Shown: positions 9,195 through 19,455, counted from the stretch's first letter. The stretch: DNA of 64,000 bases from Lagierella massiliensis (GCF_001407835.1 NZ_CYUO01000004.1:76739-140738); one strand, 5' to 3'. Numbers and translations are program-made. The notes: generated by a model from the letters alone, not told the origin.

Positions 9195-9671
9195 ATGAAT
9201 GTTAAAGTAATCACAATAGGAAATATAAAAGAAAATTTCATAAAAGATGGAATTAATGAGTTTAAAAAGAGAATTAAGCCCTATGCAAACTTAGAAGAAA
9301 TTGAATTAAAAGAAACGCTAATAACTGATGAAAATACTTCCAACATAGAAAAGTCATTGGATGATGAAGCTGATAAAATATTATCAAAGATTAACAACAG
9401 AGACTATGTTATAGTTCTTGATATAAATGGAAAGCAATACGATAGTGTAGATTTTTCTAAAAAGCTCGAGGAGCTTAAAATTGATGGTTATAATGATTTT
9501 GCATATGTAATCGGCTCATCGTATGGGCTAAGTAAAAAAATCAAGAATAGAGCCGATTTAAAGCTATCTTTTTCTAAGTTTACTTTTCCTCATCAGCTGA
9601 TGAGATTAATATTATTTGAACAAATTTATAGATGGATTAAAATTTCTAAAAATGAGCCCTACCACAAGTAG
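9195..9671 (+). CDS. rlmH: 23S rRNA (pseudouridine1915-N3)-methyltransferase RlmH
   Basis: 158-residue SPOUT methyltransferase acting on the 70S ribosome at position 1915 of 23S rRNA. It shows the SPOUT knot: YVIVLDINGKQYDS, AYVIGSSYGLSKK (SAM-binding, GGSxG region), LSFSKFTFPHQLMRLILFEQIYRW and the invariant C-terminus NEPYHK. It starts 3 bases after walJ with little ribosome binding site, so coupling is likely. The terminator hairpin overlaps its stop codon. Confidence 0.97.
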   Translation: MNVKVITIGNIKENFIKDGINEFKKRIKPYANLEEIELKETLITDENTSNIEKSLDDEADKILSKINNRDYVIVLDINGKQYDSVDFSKKLEELKIDGYNDFAYVIGSSYGLSKKIKNRADLKLSFSKFTFPHQLMRLILFEQIYRWIKISKNEPYHK

Positions 9672-9682
9672 GGCTTGTTTAG
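9655..9682 (+). terminator. Terminator overlapping the rlmH stop
   Basis: AGCCCTAC / GTAGGGCT stem with loop CACAA, then a short T-run. The stop codon TAG is part of the 3' arm. Confidence 0.7.
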
Positions 9683-9724
9683 TTAAAGCATTAATTCGTG
9701 GTATACTTATATTGAGGTGTTAAT

Positions 9725-10591
9725 TTGGCTAAAAATGGTTTACAAAATGGCTTTTGTCCTCAAATGGTTGTAACTGAAGAATTAAAATCATTGGAAGATA
9801 TTGAAAGAGCTATTATCAAAAGATATAGGAAATATATATGGTCTAAATTTATAAAGGCCATTAAGGAATACGATTTAATTCAGGATAATGACAAAATTGC
9901 CATAGCTATATCTGGAGGAAAAGATAGTTTACTTTTGGCAAAACTATTTCAAGAGTTACAAAGGAATGGCAAGAATAACTTTGAACTTGAATTTATTGCA
10001 ATGGATCCAGGTTATCATGAAGATATAAGACAACTTTTGGAGGAAAATTGTAAGTATTTGAATATTCCCGTTACAATTTATGACTCTGATATTTTTAAGG
10101 TTGCAGATAAAATTTCTTCAGATTATCCATGCTACATGTGTGCAAGGATGAGAAGAGGTTCATTATATGCAAAGGCAAAAGAGCTTGGATGCAATAAACT
10201 TGCCCTTGGGCATCACTTCGATGACGTTATAGAGACAAATATGTTAAATATACTATGTGCTGGTAATTTCAAGACTATGATGCCAAAATTAAGGGCACAA
10301 AACTTTGATAATATGGAAATTATAAGACCAATGTACTTTATAAGAGAAGAAAGTATTATTAAGTGGATGAGCTATACTGGACTTATGCCGATGAACTGTG
10401 CATGCATGGTGGCTGCAAAAAAGATTGGGTCTACAAGATACAAGATAAAGGATCTGATAAAACAGCTTGAAAATGACGGGTTTAAAAATGTTGCAATAAA
10501 TATATTTAGATCCTGTGAAAATGTAGATTTAAACAGAATACTTGGGTATATAAATGAAGATGAAAAGCATTCATTTTTAGATAATTATTAG
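9725..10591 (+). CDS. TtcA-like PP-loop ATPase, tRNA thiolation type
   Basis: 288 residues of the TtcA/TtuA-like adenine-nucleotide alpha hydrolase group, which activates a tRNA base for sulfur transfer. The PP-loop SGGKDS is at about residue 61; CYMCARMRRG provides the C-x2-C pair and NCACMVA supplies further cysteines that in this family hold a [4Fe-4S] cluster. Homologues lacking the classical N-terminal zinc motif are common in anaerobes. It uses a TTG start with GAGGTG five bases before. The flavodiiron gene follows after 10 bases. I cannot distinguish tRNA-C32 thiolation from other substrates. Confidence 0.75.
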   Translation: MAKNGLQNGFCPQMVVTEELKSLEDIERAIIKRYRKYIWSKFIKAIKEYDLIQDNDKIAIAISGGKDSLLLAKLFQELQRNGKNNFELEFIAMDPGYHEDIRQLLEENCKYLNIPVTIYDSDIFKVADKISSDYPCYMCARMRRGSLYAKAKELGCNKLALGHHFDDVIETNMLNILCAGNFKTMMPKLRAQNFDNMEIIRPMYFIREESIIKWMSYTGLMPMNCACMVAAKKIGSTRYKIKDLIKQLENDGFKNVAINIFRSCENVDLNRILGYINEDEKHSFLDNY

Positions 10592-10601
10592 GAGGATATT
10601 T

Positions 10602-11807
10602 ATGAACAGTATATGTAAAGAAATCCTATCAGATTTGTACTATATAGGTGCAAATGATAGAGAAACAGAGTTATTTGAAAATATGTTACCACTACCAAGA
10701 GGGGTATCATATAACTGTTATCTAATCAAAGACGAAAAGACAGCACTTTTGGACACTATTAGAATCAACAAGTCTGGTGGGTTCATTGAAAATGTTAGAA
10801 ATATTTTAGATGGAAGAAAACTGGATTATCTTGTAGTTCAACATATGGAACCAGACCATTCAGGTTGTATAAAAGAAGTTTTAGAAGTTTATCCTGATGT
10901 AGTAATTGTTGGAAACAAGAGGACTAAGACTATGTTATATGACTTACTTGAACTTGAGCCTTCAGATGACAAGTTTATGGAAGTGAATAATGGAGACGTT
11001 TTGAAACTTGGAAAGAGAGAGCTTAACTTCGTGATGACTTCAATGGTTCACTGGCCAGAGTCAATGGTAAGTTATGAACCAAATGACAAAGTACTATTTT
11101 CACAAGATATATTTGGTGGCTTTGGTACATTGGATGGAGCAATTTTCGACGACCAAGCAGATTACTCAATCTACCAATCAGAAACAAGAAGATACTATGC
11201 AAATATTGTTGGAAAGTACTCAATGGTTGCTTCAAAAGCAGTAGATTCAGTAAAAGATCTTGATATTGATATAATTTGTCCAGTTCATGGTTTCGTATGG
11301 AGAAAGAACCCAGAAATAATCATAGAAGATTATAGAAAGTGGTCAAACTATGAAACAGAAGAAGGTGTTGTTATAGTTTATGGCTCAATGTATGGAAATA
11401 CAGAATCTATGGCAGACCACCTTGCACAGTTTTTAGCAGAAGAAGGAGTTAGAAATGTTCAAGTATTTGACTGTTCAAAGACTCACTTCTCATATATAGT
11501 TTCAGAAATCTGGAAGTACAAAGGACTTATATTAGGTTCAGCAACATATGACAACTCAGTATATCCAAATATGTATAATCTACTAAATCTATTGAAACAC
11601 AATAAGATTAAAAACCATGCTCTTGGAATATTCGGTTCATATGGATGGAGCGGTGGAGCAGTTAAGGACCTAAAGGCATTTGCTGAAGGAAGTGCTTTTG
11701 ACTTAACTGAAACCGTTGTAGAAGCAAGAGGAACAATGCACGAAAAGGAACTTGAAGGACTAAGAAAAATGGCCAAAGAAATGGCTGAAAAAGTTCTTGA
11801 AAAATAA
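10602..11807 (+). CDS. Flavodiiron protein (FprA type, O2/NO reductase)
   Basis: 401 residues. N-terminal MBL-like diiron domain with HMEPDHSG (HxExDH ligands) at about residue 82 and further histidine/aspartate ligands (VHWPES, FSQDIFGGFG, CPVHGFVW); C-terminal flavodoxin-like FMN domain with VYGSMYGNTESMADHLAQ at about residue 260. Such proteins reduce O2 to water or NO to N2O and protect strict anaerobes from oxygen. Good RBS (AGGAGG) in front of the ATG at 10602. Probably cotranscribed with the PP-loop gene. No rubredoxin domain is fused, so electrons must come from a separate rubredoxin or ferredoxin. Confidence 0.92.
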   Translation: MNSICKEILSDLYYIGANDRETELFENMLPLPRGVSYNCYLIKDEKTALLDTIRINKSGGFIENVRNILDGRKLDYLVVQHMEPDHSGCIKEVLEVYPDVVIVGNKRTKTMLYDLLELEPSDDKFMEVNNGDVLKLGKRELNFVMTSMVHWPESMVSYEPNDKVLFSQDIFGGFGTLDGAIFDDQADYSIYQSETRRYYANIVGKYSMVASKAVDSVKDLDIDIICPVHGFVWRKNPEIIIEDYRKWSNYETEEGVVIVYGSMYGNTESMADHLAQFLAEEGVRNVQVFDCSKTHFSYIVSEIWKYKGLILGSATYDNSVYPNMYNLLNLLKHNKIKNHALGIFGSYGWSGGAVKDLKAFAEGSAFDLTETVVEARGTMHEKELEGLRKMAKEMAEKVLEK

Positions 11808-11813
11808 TAAAAA

Positions 11814-11844
11814 ACTTAGGGAGATAAACGCTATCTCCCTAAGT
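11814..11844. terminator. Bidirectional terminator
   Basis: ACTTAGGGAGATA / TATCTCCCTAAGT, a 13-bp perfect stem with a 5-base loop between the convergent flavodiiron and ABC ATPase genes. Confidence 0.85.
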
Positions 11845-12675
11845 AAACATTTCAAAATATTCATTTTTTAAAGAGTCTCTTAAATTTAAAATATTAGAGA
11901 TTTCAATATTATTTTGTAGAAGTATCCCTAATACATCATTCAAATTCTTATTACTAATTATTAATTCATTTTCTATTTTCAACAAATCTTTTGACTTAAG
12001 CAAATCAATTGATTTTAAATCGTTATCTGTAATCAATTTCAAAGAATCTAATGCATAAGAGTGGTATTCTATTATTTCTCCATCCTTTAAAAAAAGTATA
12101 TCTTCGGTTAAATCATTTACATCATCTAAAATATGTGACGATAAAATTATTCCTTTAGTTTCAGCTAATTTTAGCAATAGAGATTTCATTTTCTTTACAG
12201 ACCCTGGATCAAGACCAGAAAGAGGCTCATCCAATAAAACATATTTTGTATCTGGAAGAATCGACAACGCTATCATAGATCGGTTTTTCATGCCTAAACT
12301 ATAGGTTTTAATCTTATCATTACAAAAATGTGATACATCTGTTAGGTCCATTATCTCTTTAATTTTATTTTTAGATATTCCATAGATCTTAGCAATATAA
12401 TTCAAATAATCATATAAAGTCATTTCCACATCTAAAATTGTATGGTCACCTAAAAAAGTTAAATGCTTTAAAATCTCTCTATTATTAAAGTCTTTTCCGT
12501 TAATCATAATATTTCCCTTAGCTGAAAGTTTCTGAGAGATACAGTTTAGTAATGTTGTTTTACCTGCGCCATTTGGAGCTACTAGAGCTTTAATACCTCT
12601 ATCTAAATCAAAAGATACATTTGTCAAAACTTTTTTATTTTCATAGTTAAAATTTAAATTTCTAATTTCAAGCAT
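11839..12675 (-). CDS. ABC transporter ATP-binding protein
   Basis: 278 residues. Walker A APNGAGKTT at about residue 36, degenerate signature TYSLGMKNR (the usual LSGGQ is replaced by SLGMK, common in ABC-2 type exporters), Walker B YVLLDEPLSGLDP and switch SSH are present. The C-terminal about 80 residues (from ILFLKDGEIIEYHSY) form a short accessory region as in CcmA/YxlF types. It overlaps the 3' end of the permease gene by 22 bases, so the two are coupled. Substrate unknown. Confidence 0.88.
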   Translation of the reverse strand: MLEIRNLNFNYENKKVLTNVSFDLDRGIKALVAPNGAGKTTLLNCISQKLSAKGNIMINGKDFNNREILKHLTFLGDHTILDVEMTLYDYLNYIAKIYGISKNKIKEIMDLTDVSHFCNDKIKTYSLGMKNRSMIALSILPDTKYVLLDEPLSGLDPGSVKKMKSLLLKLAETKGIILSSHILDDVNDLTEDILFLKDGEIIEYHSYALDSLKLITDNDLKSIDLLKSKDLLKIENELIISNKNLNDVLGILLQNNIEISNILNLRDSLKNEYFEMFT

Positions 12676-15152
12676 ACATTTCTCCTTAATTTTTTAATGC
12701 TAAGTAGATTCAATAAAGCTGAACAAAATATAAGTATAACTAAACCTAAAAGAAAACTATATCCATTGGTACCATGATATGATCTTAGGAAACCTGAAAG
12801 GATAAAGTCGCTATCCAAGTAAGTTGTAGGTAGTATAAGAGAATATTTTGTTAAAAAGCTTATAATTATCCCAATAAGAACTATGGAAAAGTAGATTCCA
12901 ATAGTAGTTTTATTATTAAAAATTAAGCTGAAAAACACTAGCAATGAGTTAATCACTAAAATTACTACGGTGGAAAATAAAGCATTTAGTAAAATGTACT
13001 TTCCAACGGAATAAAATTTGAAGCTATCTTTAAAAGTTATCGCAACAGGATAATTTAAGTATCCTATTTTATAAAATATTCCTGACAATATAAATATTAG
13101 TCCCATAATTATGAAATATATAACAACTCCAGGAATAAAACTTCCAACAAAAGCTTCTATATAACTTTTTATAAAATCTTTTTTCAAAGAGATATTGAAG
13201 ACTATATGATTCTTTTTCCATAAAAATATAGAAGTGAATAAAGGAATAGTTAGTACTAATAACAAGTTTAGCTTTAGATGGTAAAAATTATAAAGATTTC
13301 CAAAGGAAGAATTATCTTTAATAGTACCATAGTCTAAATATTCTCTAAATAAATAGTCTAAACTCAAATATCTACTTGAGTCAAAGTTAGAAAATATTGG
13401 AGTTAAAAATGTATCGGGAACAGGAGCGTTCCTCTTCTCATATTCGCTAACAAAACTTTTATTTAATTTTAAAGTATTATCAGAGAAAGTCCTATCTTTT
13501 AAAAAAGGATTAAATTTCAAACTCGAATCTTTACTTAACGCGGTTTTTTCCATATAATAATATTTTTTTGGGTCATTAAATCGATTTTTAAAAGATAAAT
13601 AATGATCCAGACTCATTTTTGAATCTTCTACTATAGATTTTTGAGTTTGTATTTCACCTTCTTCATAGTAATCCAATTCCAATTTGCTATCTTCATCAAG
13701 ATTTTCCCTTTCCTCATCTGTTAGATTACGAGAAGAGTTGAATAATTCATGATAATTATCAAGGTTTTCTTTTTCATTATTATAGGCATTATTATAAAGT
13801 TTGAAATTTATGTTAAAGTAATGGTTGAAGTTTTCAATATATTTTTGGTTATTTAAAGAAACTCCTCGTATAAAAAGAAGGGATATTAATAACAAATATG
13901 GAAAACTTTTAACAATAGGATATTTTACATAATAATTTAAAGTAAAAGGATTTTTCAAATAAATGCCTTTTAAGTTTGACATAAAGTCTTTAATTTCAAG
14001 CTTAACAGATACAAATAAGATGATTATCGCAAAAGTAAAGCATAATACAATAGTAATAATATTTCCTCTACTCAAACTTGAAAAATTATAATTATTCAAA
14101 AGATTAAAGAGATTTAGTTTAATTAAAGAAAAGTTCAGTAACCTAGATTTTGATATCTGTTCAATTGCTATTAAAGCTGAAAAAATTAAAACCAAAACTT
14201 TAAAATATAGTTTATTTAAAAGTTTAAAAAGGAAGTTAAGAAATATTGAACAGATAGTGGTAAAAATTATGAATATTGCACCTTTATATAAAAATATATG
14301 AAATGGTTTTTCGGTGATGTACACAGTGTTTCCATTTATAATCTGTGGATTAAAATAGTAATAATCAAATTTTCCAGGTCCATCTCCAAAAATATATGTC
14401 AAGAATAGAATAAAAAACAACACACTTAAGCTAAACAAAATAAGTGTAATTATATAAAATATTAGGGCTTTAAGTTTAAGTAAAAACAAATTATTATTAA
14501 GCCTTAGTGAAATTTTGTCTTGGTTCAACATATAGGCGCCAATCAATGATAATAGTATTAAAAGTGGGAGATTAAATATTTTATTGGATTTTGAAGCAAT
14601 CAATGAGTTAAAGTATACTTTATTTTCGTCAACAACTTGAAAATCATTAGATTCTAGATTATCATATCTCTTTATGACAAAGTCCATAAAGTTTGAATCG
14701 AGAATGTTATATTCTTTATCAGAAGTATCTTTATAAAGATCAATAAGCTCTCTTTGTCCTTTTACGAAATCTTCCTTATCCATATCCGATGCTGGAACAG
14801 CATCAGCAAATTTAGACGCAGGAACTTCCTCACTTGAAAAAGAGGATTGAATATATGATAACATCTCTTTTAGAGTTAAATAATAATCTATTTGTTCAAT
14901 TGTTTTAGAATCTTCTTTTTTGTAGTCAGGACTAACATTTTCATATCGCCCAAAGACAATGGAGTTTAAATCATTTTGGGACAGATTTTCTTGAAGAAAA
15001 TTATAGACTTCAATTTCTAATAATAAATAGACTTCGTTTTCTTTAGAAGCAAAATTATTTTTTTCTAAAGTGAACACAAAAGAACTTAAAATAACAGATA
15101 TTATTAGAAGATAGATATGTATCTTGTTTTGAAAAAATCTTTTTGTAATCAT
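12654..15152 (-). CDS. Large ABC-2 type permease
   Basis: 832 residues, about 12 hydrophobic segments in two groups: one N-terminal segment, a group at about residues 195-430, and a group from about 600 to the end. Polar extracytoplasmic stretches separate them (about residues 30-190 and 440-590), both rich in Asp, Ser, Asn and Lys. This duplicated layout resembles ABC-2 permeases of lantibiotic immunity or drug-export type, but I recognise no closer family. It partners the following ATPase gene. The ATG is preceded by GGAGAAAT. Transported substrate unknown. Confidence 0.7.
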   Translation of the reverse strand: MITKRFFQNKIHIYLLIISVILSSFVFTLEKNNFASKENEVYLLLEIEVYNFLQENLSQNDLNSIVFGRYENVSPDYKKEDSKTIEQIDYYLTLKEMLSYIQSSFSSEEVPASKFADAVPASDMDKEDFVKGQRELIDLYKDTSDKEYNILDSNFMDFVIKRYDNLESNDFQVVDENKVYFNSLIASKSNKIFNLPLLILLSLIGAYMLNQDKISLRLNNNLFLLKLKALIFYIITLILFSLSVLFFILFLTYIFGDGPGKFDYYYFNPQIINGNTVYITEKPFHIFLYKGAIFIIFTTICSIFLNFLFKLLNKLYFKVLVLIFSALIAIEQISKSRLLNFSLIKLNLFNLLNNYNFSSLSRGNIITIVLCFTFAIIILFVSVKLEIKDFMSNLKGIYLKNPFTLNYYVKYPIVKSFPYLLLISLLFIRGVSLNNQKYIENFNHYFNINFKLYNNAYNNEKENLDNYHELFNSSRNLTDEERENLDEDSKLELDYYEEGEIQTQKSIVEDSKMSLDHYLSFKNRFNDPKKYYYMEKTALSKDSSLKFNPFLKDRTFSDNTLKLNKSFVSEYEKRNAPVPDTFLTPIFSNFDSSRYLSLDYLFREYLDYGTIKDNSSFGNLYNFYHLKLNLLLVLTIPLFTSIFLWKKNHIVFNISLKKDFIKSYIEAFVGSFIPGVVIYFIIMGLIFILSGIFYKIGYLNYPVAITFKDSFKFYSVGKYILLNALFSTVVILVINSLLVFFSLIFNNKTTIGIYFSIVLIGIIISFLTKYSLILPTTYLDSDFILSGFLRSYHGTNGYSFLLGLVILIFCSALLNLLSIKKLRRNVCLKLEI

Positions 15153-15254
15153 AATTTCTCCTTGTTTTTCAGGATAGAGAAAATATCCTACATATTATGC
15201 TGATTAAATATTATCATAATAAGAAAAAATACAAAATAAATTGTTGAAACAAAA

Positions 15255-15284
15255 CTGTCGAGATATCCCGACAGCTTTATTTTA
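15255..15284 (-). terminator. Terminator of the formate dehydrogenase operon
   Basis: CTGTCG / CGACAG stem continued through GAT / ATC with one A-C mismatch; on the minus strand it is followed by a T-rich run. It lies 5 bases past the fdh stop. Confidence 0.65.
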
Positions 15285-18023
15285 TTCTGTTACAAGTTCA
15301 ACGTCGTCCAAATAATCTGGTAATACTAAATTATCTGGTTCGTGATCGGACTTTTTAATATTTACCGCCGCAACTTTGTATTCTGCAGTCTTTGTAATTG
15401 GATCGTAAGCGTCGTTTGTAAGCTCATTAACTGGAGACTCCCAGAAGTGGAATGTCATCCAAAGCATACCTGGTTTAACTCTGTCTGTAACTGTAACTCT
15501 TGTCCAAAGTTTTCCCCTTCTTGACTTAACTTCTATTACATCATGTTCAACAAGTCCATATTCTTTAGCGGTTATTGGATGAATTTCTGCAAGTTCACAT
15601 GGTCTGATGTTGTTTAATGTATCTGACTTTCTGGTCATAACATTGTAGTGGTATAACATTCTACCTGTTGCCAGTAAGATAGGATATTCGTCGCAAACTA
15701 ATTCTGCAGGGTCCTTGTGTTCTGCTGGCATTAATTTTCCAACGCCCCTTGCAAAGATACCCTTGTGTAGATATTTTGTTCCAGGATGTTTAACTGTTGG
15801 ACATGGCCATTGTAGACCATTTTTGTCTATTCTTTCATAGGTCATACCTGCATAGGATACGGCAGCTTTTCTTAGGTCATTGAATACATCTTCTGATGTC
15901 TTAAAGTCAAAGCCGTTAACTCCCATTGCTTTTGCGATATCTGATATAATCTTCCAGTCAAGTCTTGCTTGTCCAGGAGGATTTACTGCTTTTCTGACTC
16001 TTTGAACTCTTCTTTCAGTATTAGTGAAAGTTCCGTCTTTTTCTGCATAGCAAGTTGCAGGAAGAACTATGTCAGCATGAGTTGCTGTAGGAGTCATAAA
16101 GATATCTTGAACAACTAAGAAGTCCAAATTGTCAAGGGCAGCCTTTACATGGTTTGCATTAGGGTCTGATAGTACTGGATCTTCTCCCATTATATACATT
16201 GCCTTGACGTTGCCTTTGTGGGCATTGTCGAACATTTCAGGAATTCTATATCCTTTATTTCTGGTTAATTTTGTATTCCAAATCTTTTCATATTTTTGGA
16301 TGGTATCTTCATCGTATGCATTTGCATATCCTGGGAAGTTGTTAGGAAGTGCAGCCATATCGCAGGCACCTTGAACGTTATTTTGTCCTCTTATAGGGTT
16401 AACTCCCGCTGATTCAAATCCTACATGGCCTGTTATAAGGGCAAGGTTTGAAAGGGACATAACATTCTCTGTACCATTTGTATGTTCTGTAATACCTAAT
16501 GTATAGAAGATTCCAGCCTTTTTAGATGATGTATAGATATGGGCAGCTTCAACAAGCTTGTCATAGTCTATTCCAGTTATCTTTTCAACTTTTTCTCTAT
16601 CGTATTTTGAAACTACTTCTTTTAATTCTTCAAAACCTTCAACTCTTTCTTCAATGTATTCATGATCAATTAAATCTTCATCTATGATTATCTTCATAAG
16701 ACCGTTGATTAAAGCTACATCAGAGCCTGAGTTTAAAGGCAACCAAACATCTGCCATGGATGCAAGTTCGGTTCTTCTTGGGTCTATTACAATAAGCTTA
16801 CAGCCATTGTATTTAACAGCCCTTTTCATCTTATTACCAATAATAGGATGAGCTTCTGTTGCATTAGATCCGATTACGAAAAGCACATCGGCATTGTCGA
16901 TTTCTTCAATGGAGTTAGTCATGGCTCCACTACCAAGTGTTGTTGCAAGACCTGCAACTGTAGGAGCATGTCAGGTCCTTGCACAGTGGTCAACGTTATT
17001 TGTACCAAGGGCAACTCTCATAAATTTTTGGAATGCGTAGTTGTCTTCGTTGGTAGTTCTTGCAGAAGAAAGCCCTGCAAATGCGTCTCCACCGTATTCT
17101 TCTTTTATATCTAAGAATTTATCTGCAATTGTGCTTATGGCTTCGTCCCAAGAGATAGGTACAAATTCCCCATTAACTTTTTTTAGAGGAGTCTTTAATC
17201 TGTCGGGACTATTTATTAAGTCGATATGGCTTCGTCCTTTAACGCATAGTGAAGTTCCATTAACAACGGCATCAGCAGTAGGAGTTACGCCAATTACCTT
17301 ACCATCTTTAACATTTAAGTCAAAAGTACATCCAGTACCACAGAAAGGACAGGTTGTTCTAACTTTTTTATCTATTTCCCATGGTCTTGTTCCTATGAAG
17401 TGCTTGTTTATAATAGCACCTGTAGGACATACTGATATACATTGACCACATAATCTACAGTTTTCATCTGAAAGAGGTAGGTCAAAACCTGCTGCTATCT
17501 TTGAGTTAAAGCCTCTTGAAACAAAGTCTATTGCAGTGGTAACTTGTACTTCTTTACATACTCTTACACATTTACCACATAGTATACATTTTGATTGATC
17601 TCTTAAAAGTACAGGGTTTCTTGCCTCTACTTCATAGTGTTTCTTTTCTCCTTCAAAAGTTGGTCTTACATCAAATTCATAAGCCAAATTTTGAAGTTCG
17701 CAGTGGCCTGTTTTATCACAGGTTAAGCAGTCTTCAACTGGATGGTTTGAAAGTAGTAAGTCAAGTACGGTTCTCCTTGTCTTTTGAACAAGTTCTGTAT
17801 TTGTCCTAACTACCATTCCGTCAGTTGCTGTAGTGCAACATGTGGCTACGAGATTTCTAAAGCCCTCTACTTCAACGACACACATTCTACAACCACCGAA
17901 GTGGGATAGGTTGTCGTCGTGGCAAAGAGTAGGGATTCTCGCGCCAGCTTGTCTACAGGCGTCAAGCAGTAAAGTGCCTTCCTTAACCTCGATATCCACT
18001 CCGTCAATATTGAGTTTTATCAT
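15282..18023 (-). CDS. fdhA: Formate dehydrogenase catalytic subunit, selenocysteine-containing
   Basis: A single 913-residue gene interrupted only by an in-frame TGA at 16971-16973 (residue 351), read as selenocysteine. The context CARTUHAPTVAGLA matches the active site of Sec formate dehydrogenases, and the frame continues unchanged on both sides. Domains in order: NuoG-like [2Fe-2S] (residues 1-75), His/Cys [4Fe-4S] (HPVEDCLTC ... HCELQ), two [4Fe-4S] motifs (CILCGKCVRVCKE, CRLCGQCISVCP), the molybdopterin-domain cluster (CPFCGTGC), then bis-MGD Mo/W domains ending with the dinucleotide-binding domain (ATGRMLYHYNVMTRK). It oxidises formate and passes electrons to the NuoG/F/E-like partners upstream. 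ATG at 18023 behind AAGGTGAG. Last gene of the operon. Confidence 0.95.
16942..16973 (-). promoter_or_regulatory. SECIS-like hairpin with the Sec codon of fdhA
   Basis: On the minus strand the UGA is followed 12 bases later by GTTGCA-GGTCT-TGCAAC, a perfect 6-bp stem with a 5-base loop carrying GG and U, the arrangement bacterial SelB recognises. It forms part of the coding sequence. Confidence 0.8.
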
Positions 18024-18032
18024 ATTCTCACC

Positions 18033-18488
18033 TTACCAAATTTCTCTATAACCTACATTTATATACATTTCTTCAAGTCTTGTCTTGTGAAGTTTTTCCA
18101 TGTTTTTTAAATTTGTAAATACTTCTTTCTTTTCCTGTTCATGAGCTGAATCTCTTAAAGCGCCATACATTAGCATTGCATCTTCTTCCCTTTTTATAGC
18201 AAGAGCTATTGCATCAGGGAAACTCATGTCGACACTAAGTTCAGGAGCGTCAAGTGTTTCAGCGATTTCATAATCAACAGGTTCGCTTAGACTCATTGAT
18301 TCACCTTCATTGTCCCTATAGGCTTCTAAGAACTTTTTGTGCTCAAGTTCTTCATTTGCCAAATCTACAAAGGTTTTGTGAAGGAGTTTATCTTCTATTT
18401 TATCAGCGGCTTTCATATAGAAGTCATAGGACTTTTCTTCTTCGCCGATTGCAAATTCTATAACTTTTTTAAAATCTTCTCTATTCAT
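18033..18488 (-). CDS. Ferritin-like diiron protein (rubrerythrin-type domain)
   Basis: 151 residues forming a four-helix ferritin-like bundle. Diiron ligand motifs are visible on each helix: EEEKSYDFY, EELEHKKF (ExxH), REEDAMLMY and MEKLHKT (ExxH). There is no rubredoxin domain, so it is not a full rubrerythrin. It overlaps the NuoG-like gene by 8 bases and ends 9 bases before fdhA, so it belongs to the formate dehydrogenase operon. It may detoxify peroxide or handle iron near oxygen-sensitive clusters. The functional link is inference. Confidence 0.8.
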   Translation of the reverse strand: MNREDFKKVIEFAIGEEEKSYDFYMKAADKIEDKLLHKTFVDLANEELEHKKFLEAYRDNEGESMSLSEPVDYEIAETLDAPELSVDMSFPDAIALAIKREEDAMLMYGALRDSAHEQEKKEVFTNLKNMEKLHKTRLEEMYINVGYREIW

Positions 18489-19446
18489 TTTCTACCTCAT
18501 CAAGTTTGTTCATCTTTTCATAAACATTGTCTAAATTTAAAGCCTTTGCCCAAGTAACTTGTTCAAATTCGTTACCTTCATCATGGTAAAATTTCTTATA
18601 TGGCTTTTCAGGAAGGTCAACATATTCAAGTTCTGTTAATAGTCTTCCCTTTAAGCAAAGAGGTCTTCCATTTTGTGGGCTTGCAGCTTCAACAGCAACG
18701 ACCTTGTTTTTATCCATAATAAGTTTCATATTACAGCCATAGTCACAGGATTTACATTTAACTTCCTTAATAGTTCTTTCCCATGTTCTTCCCTTGCGGT
18801 AAGCTCTTCTGTCAACAAGAGCACCAACAGGACATTCTACAACACATCTATTACAGGAAACACAACCTGATTTTTCAAGACTTGTGTCATAGTCTGCTAT
18901 TATTTTTGTAGAAAAACCTCTGTTTCCAAACTGTAAAATATTTCTATCTGGAACTACTGCACAAGTTCTAACACATCTTCCACATAGAATACACTTAGAT
19001 TCGTCCCTTAAGATATATGGGCTGGAAGTGTCAGTAAACTCTGCCTTTTCGCTACCTCTCCTTGCACCATCGTGAACTCTAAATTTAACATCATATCTAT
19101 ATGCAAGGTCTTGAAGTTCACAATTACCATTTTTAGAACAGGTTAAGCAGTCAGACGGATGATTATCCAAGTAAAGCCTTAGTAAATTCTTTCTAATTTG
19201 TACAATCTCTTCAGTTTCCGTATGAACTACCATACCTTCAGTGGCAGGAGTTGAGCATGCTGTTACAAGCTTATTAAAACCTTCTACTTTAACAAGGCAC
19301 ATACGACATGAAGAAACAACTGGAAGCTCTTTGCTATAGCATAGAGTTGGGATTTTTATGCCAGCTCTTTTTGCAGCTTCTACTAAATTAGTTCCCTCTA
19401 AGACTCTCACAGGCTTATCATCAATAGTTAAACTAATAAATTTCAT
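18481..19446 (-). CDS. NuoG/HydA-like iron-sulfur electron transfer subunit
   Basis: 321 residues holding only the electron-wire half of NuoG/HydA: [2Fe-2S] domain (CYSKELPVVSSCRMC ... C), His/Cys cluster (HPSDCLTC ... NCELQ), two [4Fe-4S] motifs (CILCGRCVRTC, CVSCNRCVVECPVG), and the N-terminal [4Fe-4S] subdomain of molybdopterin oxidoreductases (CKSCDYGC ... PLCLKGR). It ends there, with no H-cluster or molybdopterin domain. It probably conducts electrons between FdhA and the NuoF-like subunit. I start at the ATG 19446 with AGGTGA six bases upstream; a GTG nine bases earlier is possible. It is 9 bases after the NuoF-like stop. Confidence 0.85.
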   Translation of the reverse strand: MKFISLTIDDKPVRVLEGTNLVEAAKRAGIKIPTLCYSKELPVVSSCRMCLVKVEGFNKLVTACSTPATEGMVVHTETEEIVQIRKNLLRLYLDNHPSDCLTCSKNGNCELQDLAYRYDVKFRVHDGARRGSEKAEFTDTSSPYILRDESKCILCGRCVRTCAVVPDRNILQFGNRGFSTKIIADYDTSLEKSGCVSCNRCVVECPVGALVDRRAYRKGRTWERTIKEVKCKSCDYGCNMKLIMDKNKVVAVEAASPQNGRPLCLKGRLLTELEYVDLPEKPYKKFYHDEGNEFEQVTWAKALNLDNVYEKMNKLDEVENE

Positions 19447-19455
19447 ATTTATCAC

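Noticed and set aside
15282-16922. Separate shorter molybdopterin oxidoreductase gene starting at 16922
   Set aside because: The frame is continuous with the upstream part through the TGA at 16971, and the sequence at the junction is the known Sec active site, so this is one selenoprotein.
16848-17445. Plus-strand open frames antisense to fdhA
   Set aside because: They overlap a fully conserved enzyme on the other strand, have no ribosome binding site and show no protein similarity.
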